Source: Holacanthus passer
Taxonomy: Eukaryota > Chordata > Actinopteri > Pomacanthidae
DNA: 64,000 nucleotides
Direction: 5' to 3'
NCBI GenBank assembly: GCA_025331565.1
Contig: JAFREQ010000027.1
Location: 434,001-498,000 of the forward strand
Below, piece after piece: positions 37,843 through 49,540 of the stretch. A program made the position numbers and the translations under genes. Positions within the stretch are counted from its first letter, which is position 1; every line of letters begins with the position of its first letter. The notes below the pieces were generated by a model. It was not told the DNA's origin. It did not search any database and saw only the letters and a program-made list of their open reading frames with translations.

Positions 37843-38545
37843 AGAAGTAGTTTAGAGAGTCTCTTTTGTCACAACCACTGATGCTCATCCATTTATGCAT
37901 CTGATGTGGTCAGAAACTGGTTCACTGAACTGTTTAAATCATTGTGTATCATAAAACTTTGACTTACAGTGGTGCTGTGCTGGGGAAGCTGGAATAAAAT
38001 TCATTGATAAATAATCATAATAAGGAATGCACAACAAAAACAAACACATAAATTACACATTAGGTAGTGGGTCACTCTATCTAAGCAAACCTTGTATATT
38101 GTAAGATGTCATCTAGTGAATTATGCCTTTGACAATAATGCTTTTAAAGAAAATGCATAATTCCATTACCAGAATAACTTGTTTCCAAATGCAAATCAAA
38201 GGCTGTGCCAGAAACCAAATTACAAACTGTGGACCAAGACCAAGATTAAACATTTGTGTTTGAGAGGCAGTGAGAGGGAATTCTGATACTAATCAGCTGC
38301 AGTGTTACAACAATGCTGCAATGTGCATTGTATCTATGTTGAGGGTGGAAGTCCAGATGCCCTTCGTCCTGAGCAAATCACTGCTGGAAAAGGGGAGCTG
38401 AGTGGGGTAATCAGTTGAAGCTGCATACATTGAAGATAGGTTGATGTCAGGCTTGATTCCCACCTTTAGCTGATGTAAAGCAGGTCACCTCTTATCATCT
38501 TCTCATTTGTACACCACAGAGGAAAACGGGCTGACTCGGCTGGGA

Positions 38546-41500
38546 TCAGAAGATGTCAGGGCACACGTCCCAGCTGCCTTCGTCCTTCGCCTCCCAGTAA
38601 CCGCCCTTGTAGACGTGCAAGGTCTCTCCAGATACGGGGTCGTCTAACTTCTCGAACCACAGTGCCTGGTAGTTGTCTGGATGGGCGCCTAAAGGAAGCG
38701 AAAGACAGTGTTTTACCAAGAAGAAGCTTTAGAGGGACCTGAGGTGAGAGTTAAGAAGCCACTGAGCCATGACAACACATTGTGCTTAAATTTAGCTGAT
38801 ATGGTCTCGGATAGTTGACTAAGGAATATTTAATGTTTCTAATCGTTTGGTCTTCAGATGCAAACAAAACAAAGGAGACAAAATATAGATTAAAAACTCA
38901 ATGAAATCACCAATTTGCTCCTCTGTCATGTGACATATGGAGAGAATTAGGCTCAAGACTGATGTCCAAACTGCCCAGGACCACTGGATCAATGACACAC
39001 AAAATGCTACTGTAAAATATTACCAGGTTTGTGCTATTCTACAGTCATCTACAGTCTTCTATGAGGTTCCCTAAAGACTACTAAGACATTGGGAAAAATT
39101 GGGACAATGGAGAGCAACACTAATGTTACTTGCTTTTGACTTGAGCTCCATAAGGACCTTCCTTGCCTTCCACTAAGAGAGAAGTTGCAAAGGATGTAAA
39201 GAGGAAATGATGTAAGATGAACAGAGGGGTTCTTAATCTAGTTTAAATTAAACTACTAGAATTTTTGAAATAATTGCACTTATGCGTTATGTCATGATCA
39301 GAATACTTGCTTCGATAAAGGGGGTGCGATGGTCCATAAGGGGCTGAAAACAGAAGAATCGAGGATGAATCTTTGAGAATGAAAACATAAAAGACTGGGT
39401 ATGATCTGAGGATGAAGATGCAACGAAGAACAGAGAATGAAATGTAAGGAGCTACTTGCATGCAACAGGTGTATGAGGGGGAGAGTCCTCTGTGTCAGCT
39501 TAATAACCAGCACAAAAAAAAGATGTGAATCCGCAACTCCAAAATCCACACAAAATTCTTGTTTATGTTCATTTTAGTGCTGTGTGTAGCATTTTGAGCA
39601 AAATAAGCTTGTTAAAAATATGAAGCTACAAAATTAAAAATACTGAGCTAAACAGCTAAATATACTACTCAGGACAATGTTTGACCTCTAACCCATACAT
39701 CACTTCCTGTCACAAAGATGATCTCTTCTTGCAATTTTTGTCTGCACTGAAAAGGTTATTTCTCCACAGATCTCAGCACTTGTGGAAGTCACTAGCATTG
39801 AGAAACTCACCGATCAACCTCCCGTGGATATATATATGTGTAATTTCTTCCTCACTGCTCTGTTAAAATGCTACACAAAGCACCGTCATAAGAGCACTAG
39901 TACGTAAAGCTGTGAAGTGATACTTGCTTTCATCAGAAACCTCATTTGCTTCTGTGCCAGTCTCCACTGCATCAGCTAAACAGGACAGAAATGGACGAAG
40001 GGTATGGTAATGGTACAAGGTGAACGAAGAGTTTGCAAGATGATGAGAGCAGAAGACATTTAACACCTTCCTATGATACACACACATTGTACGTGTCTTT
40101 GGATTTATAGTTAATATATAGTTAGATCAAGGGTGAGAAAAGACAGAAGAGTACTTGCTTTTCAAGGGTGAATCATTGATTGAATCCTCAGTGACAGCTT
40201 AGACATGAGACAGAGACAAGCAGACAAGGTATTCCAAGACAAAGTGGACGAAAAGATGAATGGACAGAAAAAGATCGGACAGAAACACAAGACAAATAGA
40301 TAAACTCCAAAACACAACTCAATTCCTTCTTGTGTTTTTTTTACCTTCTTCGGGTGAGTTGGCTGCTTTAACAGCCTCCCTCTCCCTCTCTCGACGGGTG
40401 GTGCGCTGTTTCTCTTCTAGCCGCTGTTTCTCTGCGTTAGCCTCGTCCCAACGGCCGTCCTCCATTAACCGCTGGTCAGGGCGACGTCGACTGTCTGTTG
40501 GCGCAACTCCCTCTTCAGATTCATTGAGCGTCAAAGCCAGCGAAGAGAAGAAGTACATGTTCTCTGCTCCGTCTCTGTAAAAAGTTATGAGCATTAAGTA
40601 TCTGAGGTATAGATACTGCCCTGTCTCTACAGCTCCATTTGTTTAAAAGCATTTTTAAACGAAACTCACGGTAAAGGGTTCTTTTTCCATATTTCTTTGG
40701 CTTTGAGGGTCTGATAGACAGTCCTCTGTTTGCCTTCAGTGCCGTTCTCGCCTTTACTGCTCTGCATTATCCTGGAAAACTCCATCTTCTCATCCCAGGT
40801 TCCTGATAGCACGTAATGGGCCTTCCCATCCTTATCCGTTACTACTCCTGTTACCTGAGAGACAAACGCACCTGTCACTTAAGAGTGTAATCAAAGAGCC
40901 GACGTTAAGCAGTACAGGGATTCACGTTCAACTCCTTATGACATACACCTTTGCAATCTAATGTAATTACATACAACAGACAACAACAACAAAGCCCACC
41001 TTTCTCGGTACATCTCTGGAGAAGTAGCTGTAGGGAGCAAATTTGAGGTGGCAGCGATCTCCTGTCCTGTGGTTTACCACATCTATCTCCCCTGACTGGA
41101 GGGGAAACAGGCAAAATGTTTTTCCGTTAAAGACTTAAAGAATAAACCAAGCAGAACAATAGGCAAAATGTCATTTAAAAACATTTACTGTATGTAATTT
41201 ATATATTCCTACATAAGTAGTTAGCAGTGGTGTTAAGCTTTAAATTTACCTGATCAATCCACAATTTTCCAACAATGATGTTATGTACTGTTGTAGTCAC
41301 TTTCTTCCAAGAGTAGTGATTGTTGCTCTTGTCAAATATACACTGGATAGAACCTGGGGATAGAGGGGGAATGATGTTTGAGATATATGGAATATCTAAA
41401 TATATATAAATATAAATATCATATTCTACAGCTAAGGTACCTTCTAAGGTATAAGTTAATATATGAGACAGTGTGCAGAAAAATAGTCTTTTAAGATCTG

Positions 41501-44500
41501 CACAGTGACAACCACATGGGTGACCACTGTAGTGATTAACTGTAAAAAAAAAAGATGAGCTATTGCAGGTAGTGCCATCATTTTACAAGTAAAAAATAAT
41601 AACTCACAATATCTCCCAGCCATTACACTGTATATATACCTCCTCTGTTCTGCTCTTATTCTTACAGTTATGCAAAAGAAACTCAAAATTGCAAATGGTC
41701 AATTATCTCAATTACAGTAAAATATAAAAAAGTGTGCTCTTCAAGCTTGCTATTTTGTCTGGACACACTCACCCAAAGGCATGATAGAGAGATATTTTCC
41801 TCTAAATTTGCTGGCCAGGGTAATTTCTTGTCTGAGAATCCAGCCCCTTTCAGAGATGGCATGGTGAGCTGCAGCAGGTGGGTGGTGGCTCACCTGAGAA
41901 GAGGTGGGACAAATGAAGAGAGAGATGCAAAATCCAAATTTGGCCATCACAATGCCATGAACTATGGCTATTCAAGCAAATAAAAATGCCTCTATGAACA
42001 TAACTGGAATCTGGTCAAACATGAATGTGATCTTGATCTTGATTGTGATGCAGCTTTTTTGCAGTTACGACTTCCAGTGTGTACTCTACATACTTGTTCA
42101 CAGAGGGAGCGGTAGCCACACTCTTTTAGTCGATCAAGCTCAAAGGTTTCTCCCAGGAGAGGATTGAAGGGTTTTCCTGTGCGGTGGACAGTGGTGGAGT
42201 AGGAAGAGACCGTGAAAGCGGCCACATAACACATCTGCTCCAGAGAGCTCTGACATTTAGCAGCCTTATCCAGCAGCTCGTAGTACTCCAGGTCTTCAGA
42301 GAGACGTTGCAGCATTGAGAGGGGCTCGTTGAAATTCACCTAGTAGGTATAAAGTCACAGAGAGGAGAAGTCTGATTACTTCTGATTAATCTCACAAGAA
42401 AAAAAGCTACTTGGATACCAACAAGAGTACAGTTTTCTTACAGGCATTGGTATCTTTGAGAGCTCCTTTCCAATACAGTTCTTCATGATGCTCCACAGAT
42501 TGAGATAATAGTTGGGTTTGTCGGGGATACGAGTCCGTCTTTGTCTAACTGGCTCTAGCTCGAGGGGCTGTGGAGACTCTGGATTGGATGCCAAAGACAG
42601 CTCATCAAACTGGAAAAAGAGAGTGAAAACAGCCCTAAGGGTCAGATGACTGTGCTGTGTTGAGAAGCAGAGGTGAAGACGAGTCAATACGAATCACAAC
42701 TTGCTTGCAACAACAAAGTTAACACACATTTACCGACTGATCGTCCATTCCAATCTCACTGCTGAGCCCACTAACGTTGCTGCCAGATCTCCTGGTGGAC
42801 AGATAAAAAAATTAAAGTGTAATTTAAAAAAAACAGCACACAAGGAGAGAAAATGAAAAAAAGAACAAAAAACAAGGTTGAGATTAAAAATTGAAATCAC
42901 TGTTGTTAACCTGTGATATTTGGGGTCAGCAGGGACAGTAATAAACTCTGCAGGGTCTTCCATAGCATCAAAGAACTCATTGTCATCATCCTCATCACTG
43001 GCATCACCTTTTCCTGAAACTCCACCTGGTGAACAGAGGCAGTTTGACCATTCTGATTGGCTCATGTGCAAGGCATGGAGTGGCATGGCTTTGAATAACA
43101 TCCAGGGTCCAAAGACAGAGGTTCAGGTGGGGATGAGAGCCTTACCTTTGTTACTCAAGGCAGGATTGCTGAATGAAGGTGGGAGAACTGTAGCTCCCCT
43201 GAAAGCTCTTTCCAAGTGGTTGTGCTGTTTGGCCAGCTGCTCCAGAGTCTCCTCCAGCCGTATCCTCTGGTCTCTTTCAACCTGTAAGGCCTTCTGCCAG
43301 CGCTTGCTGTGGTTCTGGGCCAGGGAGAGGAAGTCTCTACAAGCCTTGGGGAGCATGCAAAAGCAAAAGCAACATTTCAGCAAAAGGGTTAACAACAATA
43401 TTGTGCATTGCTCAGCAATTCATTAATTGTGTGACTTACATTGATCATGGCATTAGAGGTGATTCTGAACAGTGTGGCTCTTTCTGTGACTTGTCTGATC
43501 TTCTCCCCCATGTCCCCTCCAACACGAATCCCCTCTAGTTCTGACAAAGATCTGCGTGTGGATTAAAAGGATGAATGAATAAAGGAGCAAATAAACAGGC
43601 AAACAAAATAAATAAATAACCTTCACCATTCTTTGTTGTTTTTTCTAAAGTAATAAAGGAGCTCTGTCTGATAATCAATACCTTTGAAGGGCAGACCCAT
43701 GCTTGACAATGAGATCATTGCAGGTAGCGAGGTCCTCCACCTTGCTGTTGAGTGTGCGTAGTGTGGACTGGACTTCTGAGTTACGGCAGCCTCCACCCTG
43801 TCCTGAGGTCGGGGGCACTGCGGGGCAATCATCACCCGAGTCGTCTGAGGGAAAGAACAGGGGAGATAATGTGACCAAAAACAAAGAAATGTAATGAGAA
43901 AATACTTTACACACTTTATTTGGGCATAGATGCTGCTGTATAAGCTTTTTAGACTTTTCTATGTATCTTCATATTCTGTCTCCTGCATTCTCCAACATAT
44001 TTCTTTTCCCTCACCAGATTCAGCCTGCATGTGGACCGCCTTTGCCTTGGCGAGCTCCAGAGCAGTGATCCATCGCTGGCGCTCTATTTCTGAGTTGGCC
44101 TTCAAGTGGTAGGTCTGAGCCCCTCCATTGGAAATGACAAAATTGCATGAGTCCTCCACAGTAATATTGGCTGTGGCCAAGTTGATGGTGCCTCGGCATG
44201 TGTGACCCATCTCTGCCTGGGTCCTGGACACAAACAGGGTAAAGGACAGTCAGTCAAATGCAGAGTTCATAAATCTGCTTTGTGAAGTAAGAAATATTCT
44301 TTTTGTAAGGCAACTGTATATTTGCTTAAAATTATGTATACAGAGTGCTATTTAAATGCGCATTTGAGTGCATGGCTCATTTAAATGACGTTAAATCGCT
44401 TTAATCTGTTCTACAGTATATCACCCACCCCTTTGTTAAACTTTAACAAACAACGAAAGCTAGCAACACCCCTTGTGTGCCATGCCTTCTCCCTTAGGTA

Positions 44501-44681
44501 CAACACTGGCTTCCTGTTGTGCATGTCATACATGTACAGTATCTTACCTATAGTAGGAGAGCAGTCCATTGCTCAGAACAAACCAGCGTCTCTGGTAACC
44601 TTTAATGTAGTTTGTCCATTTGAAGAGCCAACCCTTGTACGTGTCTCCAGGGGTTGGAGTGGGGGGTTTAGGCTCCGACAT
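38546..44681 (-). CDS. osbp2: Oxysterol-binding protein (OSBP/OSBP2 type)
   Basis: Fifteen coding exons on the minus strand: 44548-44681, 44015-44223, 43682-43844, 43440-43551, 43146-43344, 42911-43025, 42734-42791, 42442-42609, 42094-42339, 41773-41893, 41250-41353, 41000-41095, 40670-40854, 40345-40574, 38546-38688. Phases close to 2283 nt, 760 aa without the optional mini-exons. Order: PH domain (YKGWLFKWTNYIKGYQRRWF), coiled coil (ERDQRIRLEETLEQL), a VAP-binding FFAT motif (NEFFDAMED), then the sterol-binding domain with EQVSHHPP, split between exons 9 and 10, and tail WDVCPDIF. The family exchanges sterol and PI4P at ER-Golgi contacts. Unlike human OSBP it lacks a long glycine-rich N-terminus. 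The PH part reads more like OSBP; the C-terminal half (GKAHYVLSGTWDE, KQRTVYQTLKAK, EEGVAPTDSR) reads like OSBP2. The symbol is therefore tentative. Confidence 0.9.
39134..39172 (-). CDS. osbp2: Candidate cassette mini-exon E of the osbp gene (39 nt)
   Basis: Acceptor TCTCTTAG after a strong pyrimidine tract, frame VEGKEGPYGAQVK, donor GCAAGTAA. Phase 1-1 and a multiple of three. It is the candidate nearest the constitutive last exon. Confidence 0.55.
39311..39343 (-). CDS. osbp2: Candidate cassette mini-exon D of the osbp gene (33 nt)
   Basis: Acceptor TTTTCAG, frame APYGPSHPLYR, donor GCAAGTAT. Phase 1-1 and a multiple of three. Confidence 0.55.
39460..39489 (-). CDS. osbp2: Candidate cassette mini-exon C of the osbp gene (30 nt)
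   Basis: Acceptor GACACAG, frame EDSPPHTPVA, donor GCAAGTAG. Phase 1-1 and a multiple of three. Very short, so inclusion would need enhancers or be tissue-restricted. Confidence 0.5.
39928..39975 (-). CDS. osbp2: Candidate cassette mini-exon B of the osbp gene (48 nt)
   Basis: Acceptor CTGTTTAG, frame ADAVETGTEANEVSDE, donor GCAAGTAT. Phase 1-1 and a multiple of three. The acidic, low-complexity peptide would lengthen the linker between the sterol-binding domain and the C-terminal tail. Confidence 0.6.
40159..40197 (-). CDS. osbp2: Candidate cassette mini-exon A of the osbp gene (39 nt)
   Basis: Acceptor TCTAAG after a long pyrimidine tract. The frame reads AVTEDSINDSPLK when joined to exon 14 and has no stop. 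It ends at a GC-type donor, GCAAGTAC. Length is a multiple of three and phase is 1-1, so inclusion or skipping keeps the reading frame. No homologue recalled. Confidence 0.55.
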
Positions 44682-46400
44682 CACAACAGCCTGTTGTTTC
44701 ACTGGGTGAAGTTAGAGCCTGTGAGGAAAAAAAAAACATATTAAAATTTACACTGACATTTAATCGTGGACATGCTACTGTTGTCTGCTTAATGCACATT
44801 TGACACATGAAATGTTTGCACAAACTGGACTTAAGGCTGCTGCGGACACTCGCATCACAGAGTAAACTGGCTTGTTAATATCCACATTTTTTTAACCGAT
44901 CCATAGAATTCTGTCATCCTATTATGCATGAATCCACGTATCATTAATTATATGAGGCATAATGATGTGTTGATTTACTACAACACTAATCTATACTAGA
45001 TCGCTTGGTAAATGCTAATCTGCTGTTTAGCTTCTGTGAATATTCAAATTAAACTGACAACATTTATAATAATAATAATAATAATCACAAAAAATACTAA
45101 CCTCCCAATATTGGCTGCAATTAGTTGAATTGATGTTATATGAATGAATACTGGCTGGTCCATGTAGTGTATTATCCTTCTCCAGTTTTAGAAATGTGGC
45201 CTGCAGCTATTCTGTGGAATGTGAACCTCTGTTTTTTCTTAAATTGAGGGTCAAAGGTTAGGTGAAAAGTCAAGTTAGGAGATAAGATAAATAGAATTCC
45301 GTAGACTAGATGTCGCTTTTACAACTTTAGCAGATGTTTGACTGATTATCTGGTTGTAAAAGGTGGGGTTTTGAGGGGTAAATAAACCACATAAAAGGAT
45401 AGCAGTTTGGGCTGAAAAGGGAGAGACCTCACAATTGGCACCAGAGACTCTCAGATTCGGCCGGTTCTTGACATTGTTCTTTTTTTTGTAATTAAGTCTT
45501 TTTTATGCACAAGTGAAGACGTGTCATCAGTGGTCACTTCTTTTCATCAACACATCCAGACACAACATCCACATTTGACATTACTATTCAACTCTACAAC
45601 AGCTATGAATGTTTGCTAGTTATAAAGCCCCCAAGAATGAATTAGCACAGCTTCGTTTAATGTCGCTGTGATCGTTTGCACCTTGGATTCAACGTTATAG
45701 TGAAATCTGCCAATTACAACGCAACAAATGGTGGATTGCTGATATGACTCCTCCGGTAATAATCTGTTTAGCCACCGTTCAACGTTTCTGCATTAAGGCA
45801 ACTCTCAAAGACTGAGCAAACACAGCTATCGATAACAGTCATCTTAACCCACCACTTATTTGACAGGATGACAAACTAGTGACAAGTAAACTCAGTCTAG
45901 ATATTATGAGGTGCTTCCAGGAACAAGAAGCCAATTCCGACCATCAAAGCTATTACTGAATAGTATCCGTCACTAAGCTTGCTGCTAGCTAAACAACAGG
46001 AAGCTGTCAAACAGACTGACACGTCGCAGGCGATGATGCTAACGATCATTTTTCAACTGTGCACCTCTCAGTTTTTGTCCCATATTTTAAGAGAAATTAA
46101 GACACGATCGTATTCACCGCTTACCTTTGCAGTGCAGGATTTTAGCTATTAATGGTGTGCATGTCGTGTTGGATGAAGCGGTGTTAGCTCGCTAGTGTTA
46201 GCTTTGGCTAACTACTTTCTTGGATGAACGGAGAACGACTACTTGGCTACAGGTTGTGCAACAGGAAAAACGTCCGTCGAGCATCTTGACCGTCAACGTT
46301 AGTTCCACTGAGGACAGGCGACGTAAACACATCAAAACAAAACTGAAAATACAAACTTGCAGGTCGGAGCCACGAAAGGAAAAATGATCTATAATCAATC
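44682..46400 (-). promoter_or_regulatory. osbp2: osbp 5'UTR, first intron and probable promoter
   Basis: The first coding exon extends upstream to an acceptor at 44718/44719 (CCTCACAG), giving 37 bases of 5'UTR in it. A good donor (GCAAAG then GTAAGC) at 46125 would end a non-coding first exon located at about 46125-46250. That leaves a 1.4-kb 5' intron with no other recognised feature apart from an AAT run near 45067-45085. Confidence 0.5.
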
Positions 46401-47221
46401 TGAGTATTGATGGCTATATGATGTCTGACTATATCACAATGTCAACACTATTTTTTGAGCGACAGTAAAAGCATTCTTATGTTTTAGTTGCCATTTTATA
46501 GAATTAATATGGATACTTTTAGATTAAAAGGACAGTGTGAAAATAACCATCCACCATGACAAACCGCTACAAGGCTGACATCTGCTGGATAAATATTCCA
46601 GCCTTTTTTAGGCAGTGTCTAATGTAAATATTGGAGGAATGTAGGTTTATATGGTCGAGTTTTATTGTCTCTAATTTGCTGTCACTTAACCAAATACTAT
46701 TCAATGGCCCACAATTATATCATTGAATGTAATCTTGAACATTGTGTATTAAGTTTAACAGATAAAACATTTTAAAAAAATTTTGCATTATTTTGTCATT
46801 TTAGATCAGTTGTAAACCACATTTAACTAAAAACGCTGAATGAAATTTGCTATTTATTTTTTTTTACTACTAATCTGAACCCAAATGTATTTTACACTTT
46901 TTGATAAATACTTCTATCCCTTGTTCATTACTAGTGGCCCTGTTCCTCAAAATGTGCAATTGTTGTCACAAAGGCATTAAAAAATGACAGTACTCATATT
47001 AAAAACAGTATTCTCTACAACTTGTAAATTTGCAACACAAAAAACAGAAAACTTTTCTCATTGTGATTCATTTTATTGAACAATTCTTTACTACAACAAT
47101 GACGTTTTTACGAATTAAGCATGAAATTGGAGCAGTTACTTTACTTAAAACATCCTGTGTGTATGTGTGTGCATTTATCAGTGTATGTTTGTGTTTAAGA
47201 TAATTCACTCTTCCCCCAAAC
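46401..47221. other. Interval between the osbp start and the sart1 3' end
   Basis: AT-rich and without gene-like sequence. A TTTATT at 47072-47077 reads AATAAA on the minus strand and would end the sart1 transcript after a 3'UTR of about 150 bases. A poly-T run lies near 46856-46864. Confidence 0.55.
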
Positions 47222-49540
47222 TTATTTGGTGATGGTGTTAGCATTCATACTTTTCCCACTCCCACTAAGCACAATATATGGTGTTTTCTGGGATTTCTGC
47301 TTCTCTTGAAGCAAAGCCACCGTCCCAAGAGGAGTATCACTGCTGCTCATCTTCTTCAGCAGGGCCTCTTCCTCCAGCTTTTTCATCCTCCTCTCCGTCT
47401 TCATCTTTCCAGACCCTTTCCCATGGAATCGATGAGAAAGCTGCCTGAAAGCTTCCTTTGGAGTGAGTTTCCGCCCAGATTCATCCACATACTCAATCTT
47501 GACATCAGGCTTATAGCCATCCTTCTCCTTGAAGTCTTGAGTGAAGCCTCTGTATTCTTCTCGCCGACTGTATTTGTCATCAAAGCCCATCTTGTCCTCA
47601 ATGCAGTAGTTGTCATTGGGCAAGGCACCTTTTGGTGCTCTGACACGGGCTACCTTCTGCATTTGAGTGTCCAATAGACCTTTGTTTTTGCACAACAGCA
47701 AAGCAGCAGCAAGGCCGGAGTTGACAATGGGCTCTTCATCCAGAATGGTGGCAGAGGCTGTAGAGAAATCTGGCTGTTTCTGCTCTTCATCCAGGTTAAC
47801 TGTGCTCCATCCAACATTCTCATCCATTTCTGAGTCTGAACCTCCAGCATCATCTTTCTCTTGTTCCTGTTCAAAGTCCATAATGTCTTCTTGGTCCTCT
47901 CTGTTGCCTGACAGTCCATAAGTTGGAATATCACCCAGAGTTCTGCAAAACTCTGAGGTGGCATTGAAAACAATGTTGTTCCTCTTCTCAGGATCATTGT
48001 CATTGTCACCTTTATCAAGCACTTTAATCTGCTCTGCCACCTTCTCCCCAGAGTCTTTGAGAAGCTGCTTTTGCTTCAGCTTCCTTTGTTTCTCCAGCTG
48101 TTTCTGCAGCTCCTGCTCTGCCTCATCCTCCTCAAGTACAGCTGGCTCAGGGGGTGTAAAGTCTTCCTCATCACTTATGTCCATTTCTGCCATCCTGATG
48201 TCATCTGACATTTGGGGGATATCATCCGGCAATCTGCTCTCCTCCTCCTTTACTTCCTCGCCATCTTCATCCGCCTGTTTGCGGCCTCGACCGCGTGTCC
48301 TGGAGCCAAAATCAGAGCTGCGAGTGTCATCAGGCAGTTCATCTACAGGTGTCTGCTTCTCCTTCTTCCTGATCTTCTTCACACGGCGTTTTGTCTTTTT
48401 GAAGCTCACCATTTCCTGAGGTGTGTAATACTCTGAGGCAATGGTGAGAGTGGGCATTTCTAAGGACTGGGCCTGATTTCTTAGAGCCTCTTTCATGGCC
48501 CGAAGCTCCCGCTCTCGCTCTCCATCAGCAAAGCCCCCAGTATTCAGCCGGAAACTCTTTTTCTTTTCACCCTCAATTTCCTCATCATACTTCGACAGGA
48601 CAGAGTGGGGCTTAAATGTAACCATGTCATCCACACTCTCCTCTTCTTCATAGGGCTTGTAATCTGGCTTTTTCTTTTTTAACTCCACATTCTTTTCTGC
48701 TTTTTCCTTGTCCACCAGTCCCACATTTACAAGCACATCTTCCTCCTCTTCAAGTACACCTTTGTCCTGGAGCGTCAGGATGACTGTCTGGCCCTCATTA
48801 AAGGAATCCACCTTGTGCTGCACTTTGAGTCCCTTTAGATCTTGAGACGTGTAGGCATCCTTTTTGCTTTGTGCAAACTCCTCCTCTACCAGACTGCTGA
48901 CACCAAACTCCTCATCCATCTCTTCCAGAAGTTTGGCTCTTTTCTCTGCCATTTCTTTTTCTTTCGCCAGCTTTCTGCTTCTCTCAACCCAAGCAGATGT
49001 GTCATCCAGCCAGTCATCCTCTGCTAGGGTCTTGACTTTTCCCAGCTTCTGGTTCTGGATGCGTTTTTCTTTCATAGCTGCGAGCTTCTCTCTCATTTCT
49101 TTCTGCTGCTGGATGAGAACAGGGTTGATGGTCTCAGCCACCATTGGTTCCTCTTTGGTCCCCAGCTCCTTCTTGTTCTCATTTAATTCCAGAGGCTTCA
49201 AACCCAGCTTGGCTCTGAGTTTGTTTGTCTCCTCAATGCTGAGAGATGCATCTCCGCTTGCAGACTGAGGCGCCACTTCTGTATTGCTGTCTTCATATCC
49301 AAGATCAACTTTCTCCTTCTTCACTCGTGGCTCCCCGCTGCTCCTTTCACCCTTGCTGCGGCTCTCCCGTCCGCTTCTTTCTCTGGACCTGGAACGTTTT
49401 CGTTTGTCTTTATCCCGAGCCCCATCCCGATCTGAAGCATCTCTGTCTCGCTCCTTGTGCCGATGTTTCTTATGCTCGCGACGGCGTTCTTCTGTGTCCT
49501 TGTCGCGGCTCTTTTCCTTGTGTTTCTTGGAAGATCCCAT
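47222..49540 (-). CDS. sart1: SART1 / Snu66 homologue, U4/U6.U5 tri-snRNP protein, single exon
   Basis: One uninterrupted 772-codon frame. The N-terminus is an Arg/Lys/Ser/Asp/Glu-rich region (residues 1-75) as in other SART1 proteins. Conserved blocks follow: SIEETNKLRAKLGLKPLE, a coiled KEKEMAEKRAKLLEEMDEEF segment, NNIVFNATSEFCRTLGDIPT and VARVRAPKGALPND. The C-terminus REEYRGFTQDFKEKDGYKPD...GKSMNANTITK is, from memory, nearly identical to human SART1 (800 aa). The protein is a nuclear splicing factor needed to recruit the tri-snRNP. The start is the first ATG of the frame and matches the human start (MGSSKKHKE). The lack of any intron is odd because mammalian SART1 has about twenty exons. 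It could be an old, still functional retrocopy or intron loss. The frame is intact. Confidence 0.95.
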   Translation of the reverse strand: MGSSKKHKEKSRDKDTEERRREHKKHRHKERDRDASDRDGARDKDKRKRSRSRERSGRESRSKGERSSGEPRVKKEKVDLGYEDSNTEVAPQSASGDASLSIEETNKLRAKLGLKPLELNENKKELGTKEEPMVAETINPVLIQQQKEMREKLAAMKEKRIQNQKLGKVKTLAEDDWLDDTSAWVERSRKLAKEKEMAEKRAKLLEEMDEEFGVSSLVEEEFAQSKKDAYTSQDLKGLKVQHKVDSFNEGQTVILTLQDKGVLEEEEDVLVNVGLVDKEKAEKNVELKKKKPDYKPYEEEESVDDMVTFKPHSVLSKYDEEIEGEKKKSFRLNTGGFADGERERELRAMKEALRNQAQSLEMPTLTIASEYYTPQEMVSFKKTKRRVKKIRKKEKQTPVDELPDDTRSSDFGSRTRGRGRKQADEDGEEVKEEESRLPDDIPQMSDDIRMAEMDISDEEDFTPPEPAVLEEDEAEQELQKQLEKQRKLKQKQLLKDSGEKVAEQIKVLDKGDNDNDPEKRNNIVFNATSEFCRTLGDIPTYGLSGNREDQEDIMDFEQEQEKDDAGGSDSEMDENVGWSTVNLDEEQKQPDFSTASATILDEEPIVNSGLAAALLLCKNKGLLDTQMQKVARVRAPKGALPNDNYCIEDKMGFDDKYSRREEYRGFTQDFKEKDGYKPDVKIEYVDESGRKLTPKEAFRQLSHRFHGKGSGKMKTERRMKKLEEEALLKKMSSSDTPLGTVALLQEKQKSQKTPYIVLSGSGKSMNANTITK

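Larger units (their letters stand above)
34871..38545. other. AT-rich interval up to the osbp stop codon
   Basis: Contains two terminal-inverted-repeat elements (36845-37006, 37326-37842) and no recognisable gene. A TTTATT at 35375-35380 (AATAAA on the minus strand, in ATAATAAAG) could end an osbp 3'UTR of about 3.1 kb, but nearer sites cannot be excluded. Confidence 0.5.

Noticed and set aside
40181..40190. Alternative acceptor (ACTGAG) for osbp mini-exon A
   Set aside because: Using this AG puts a stop codon in the required phase (TTC AAT CAA TGA), whereas the upstream TCTAAG gives an open frame with matching phase.
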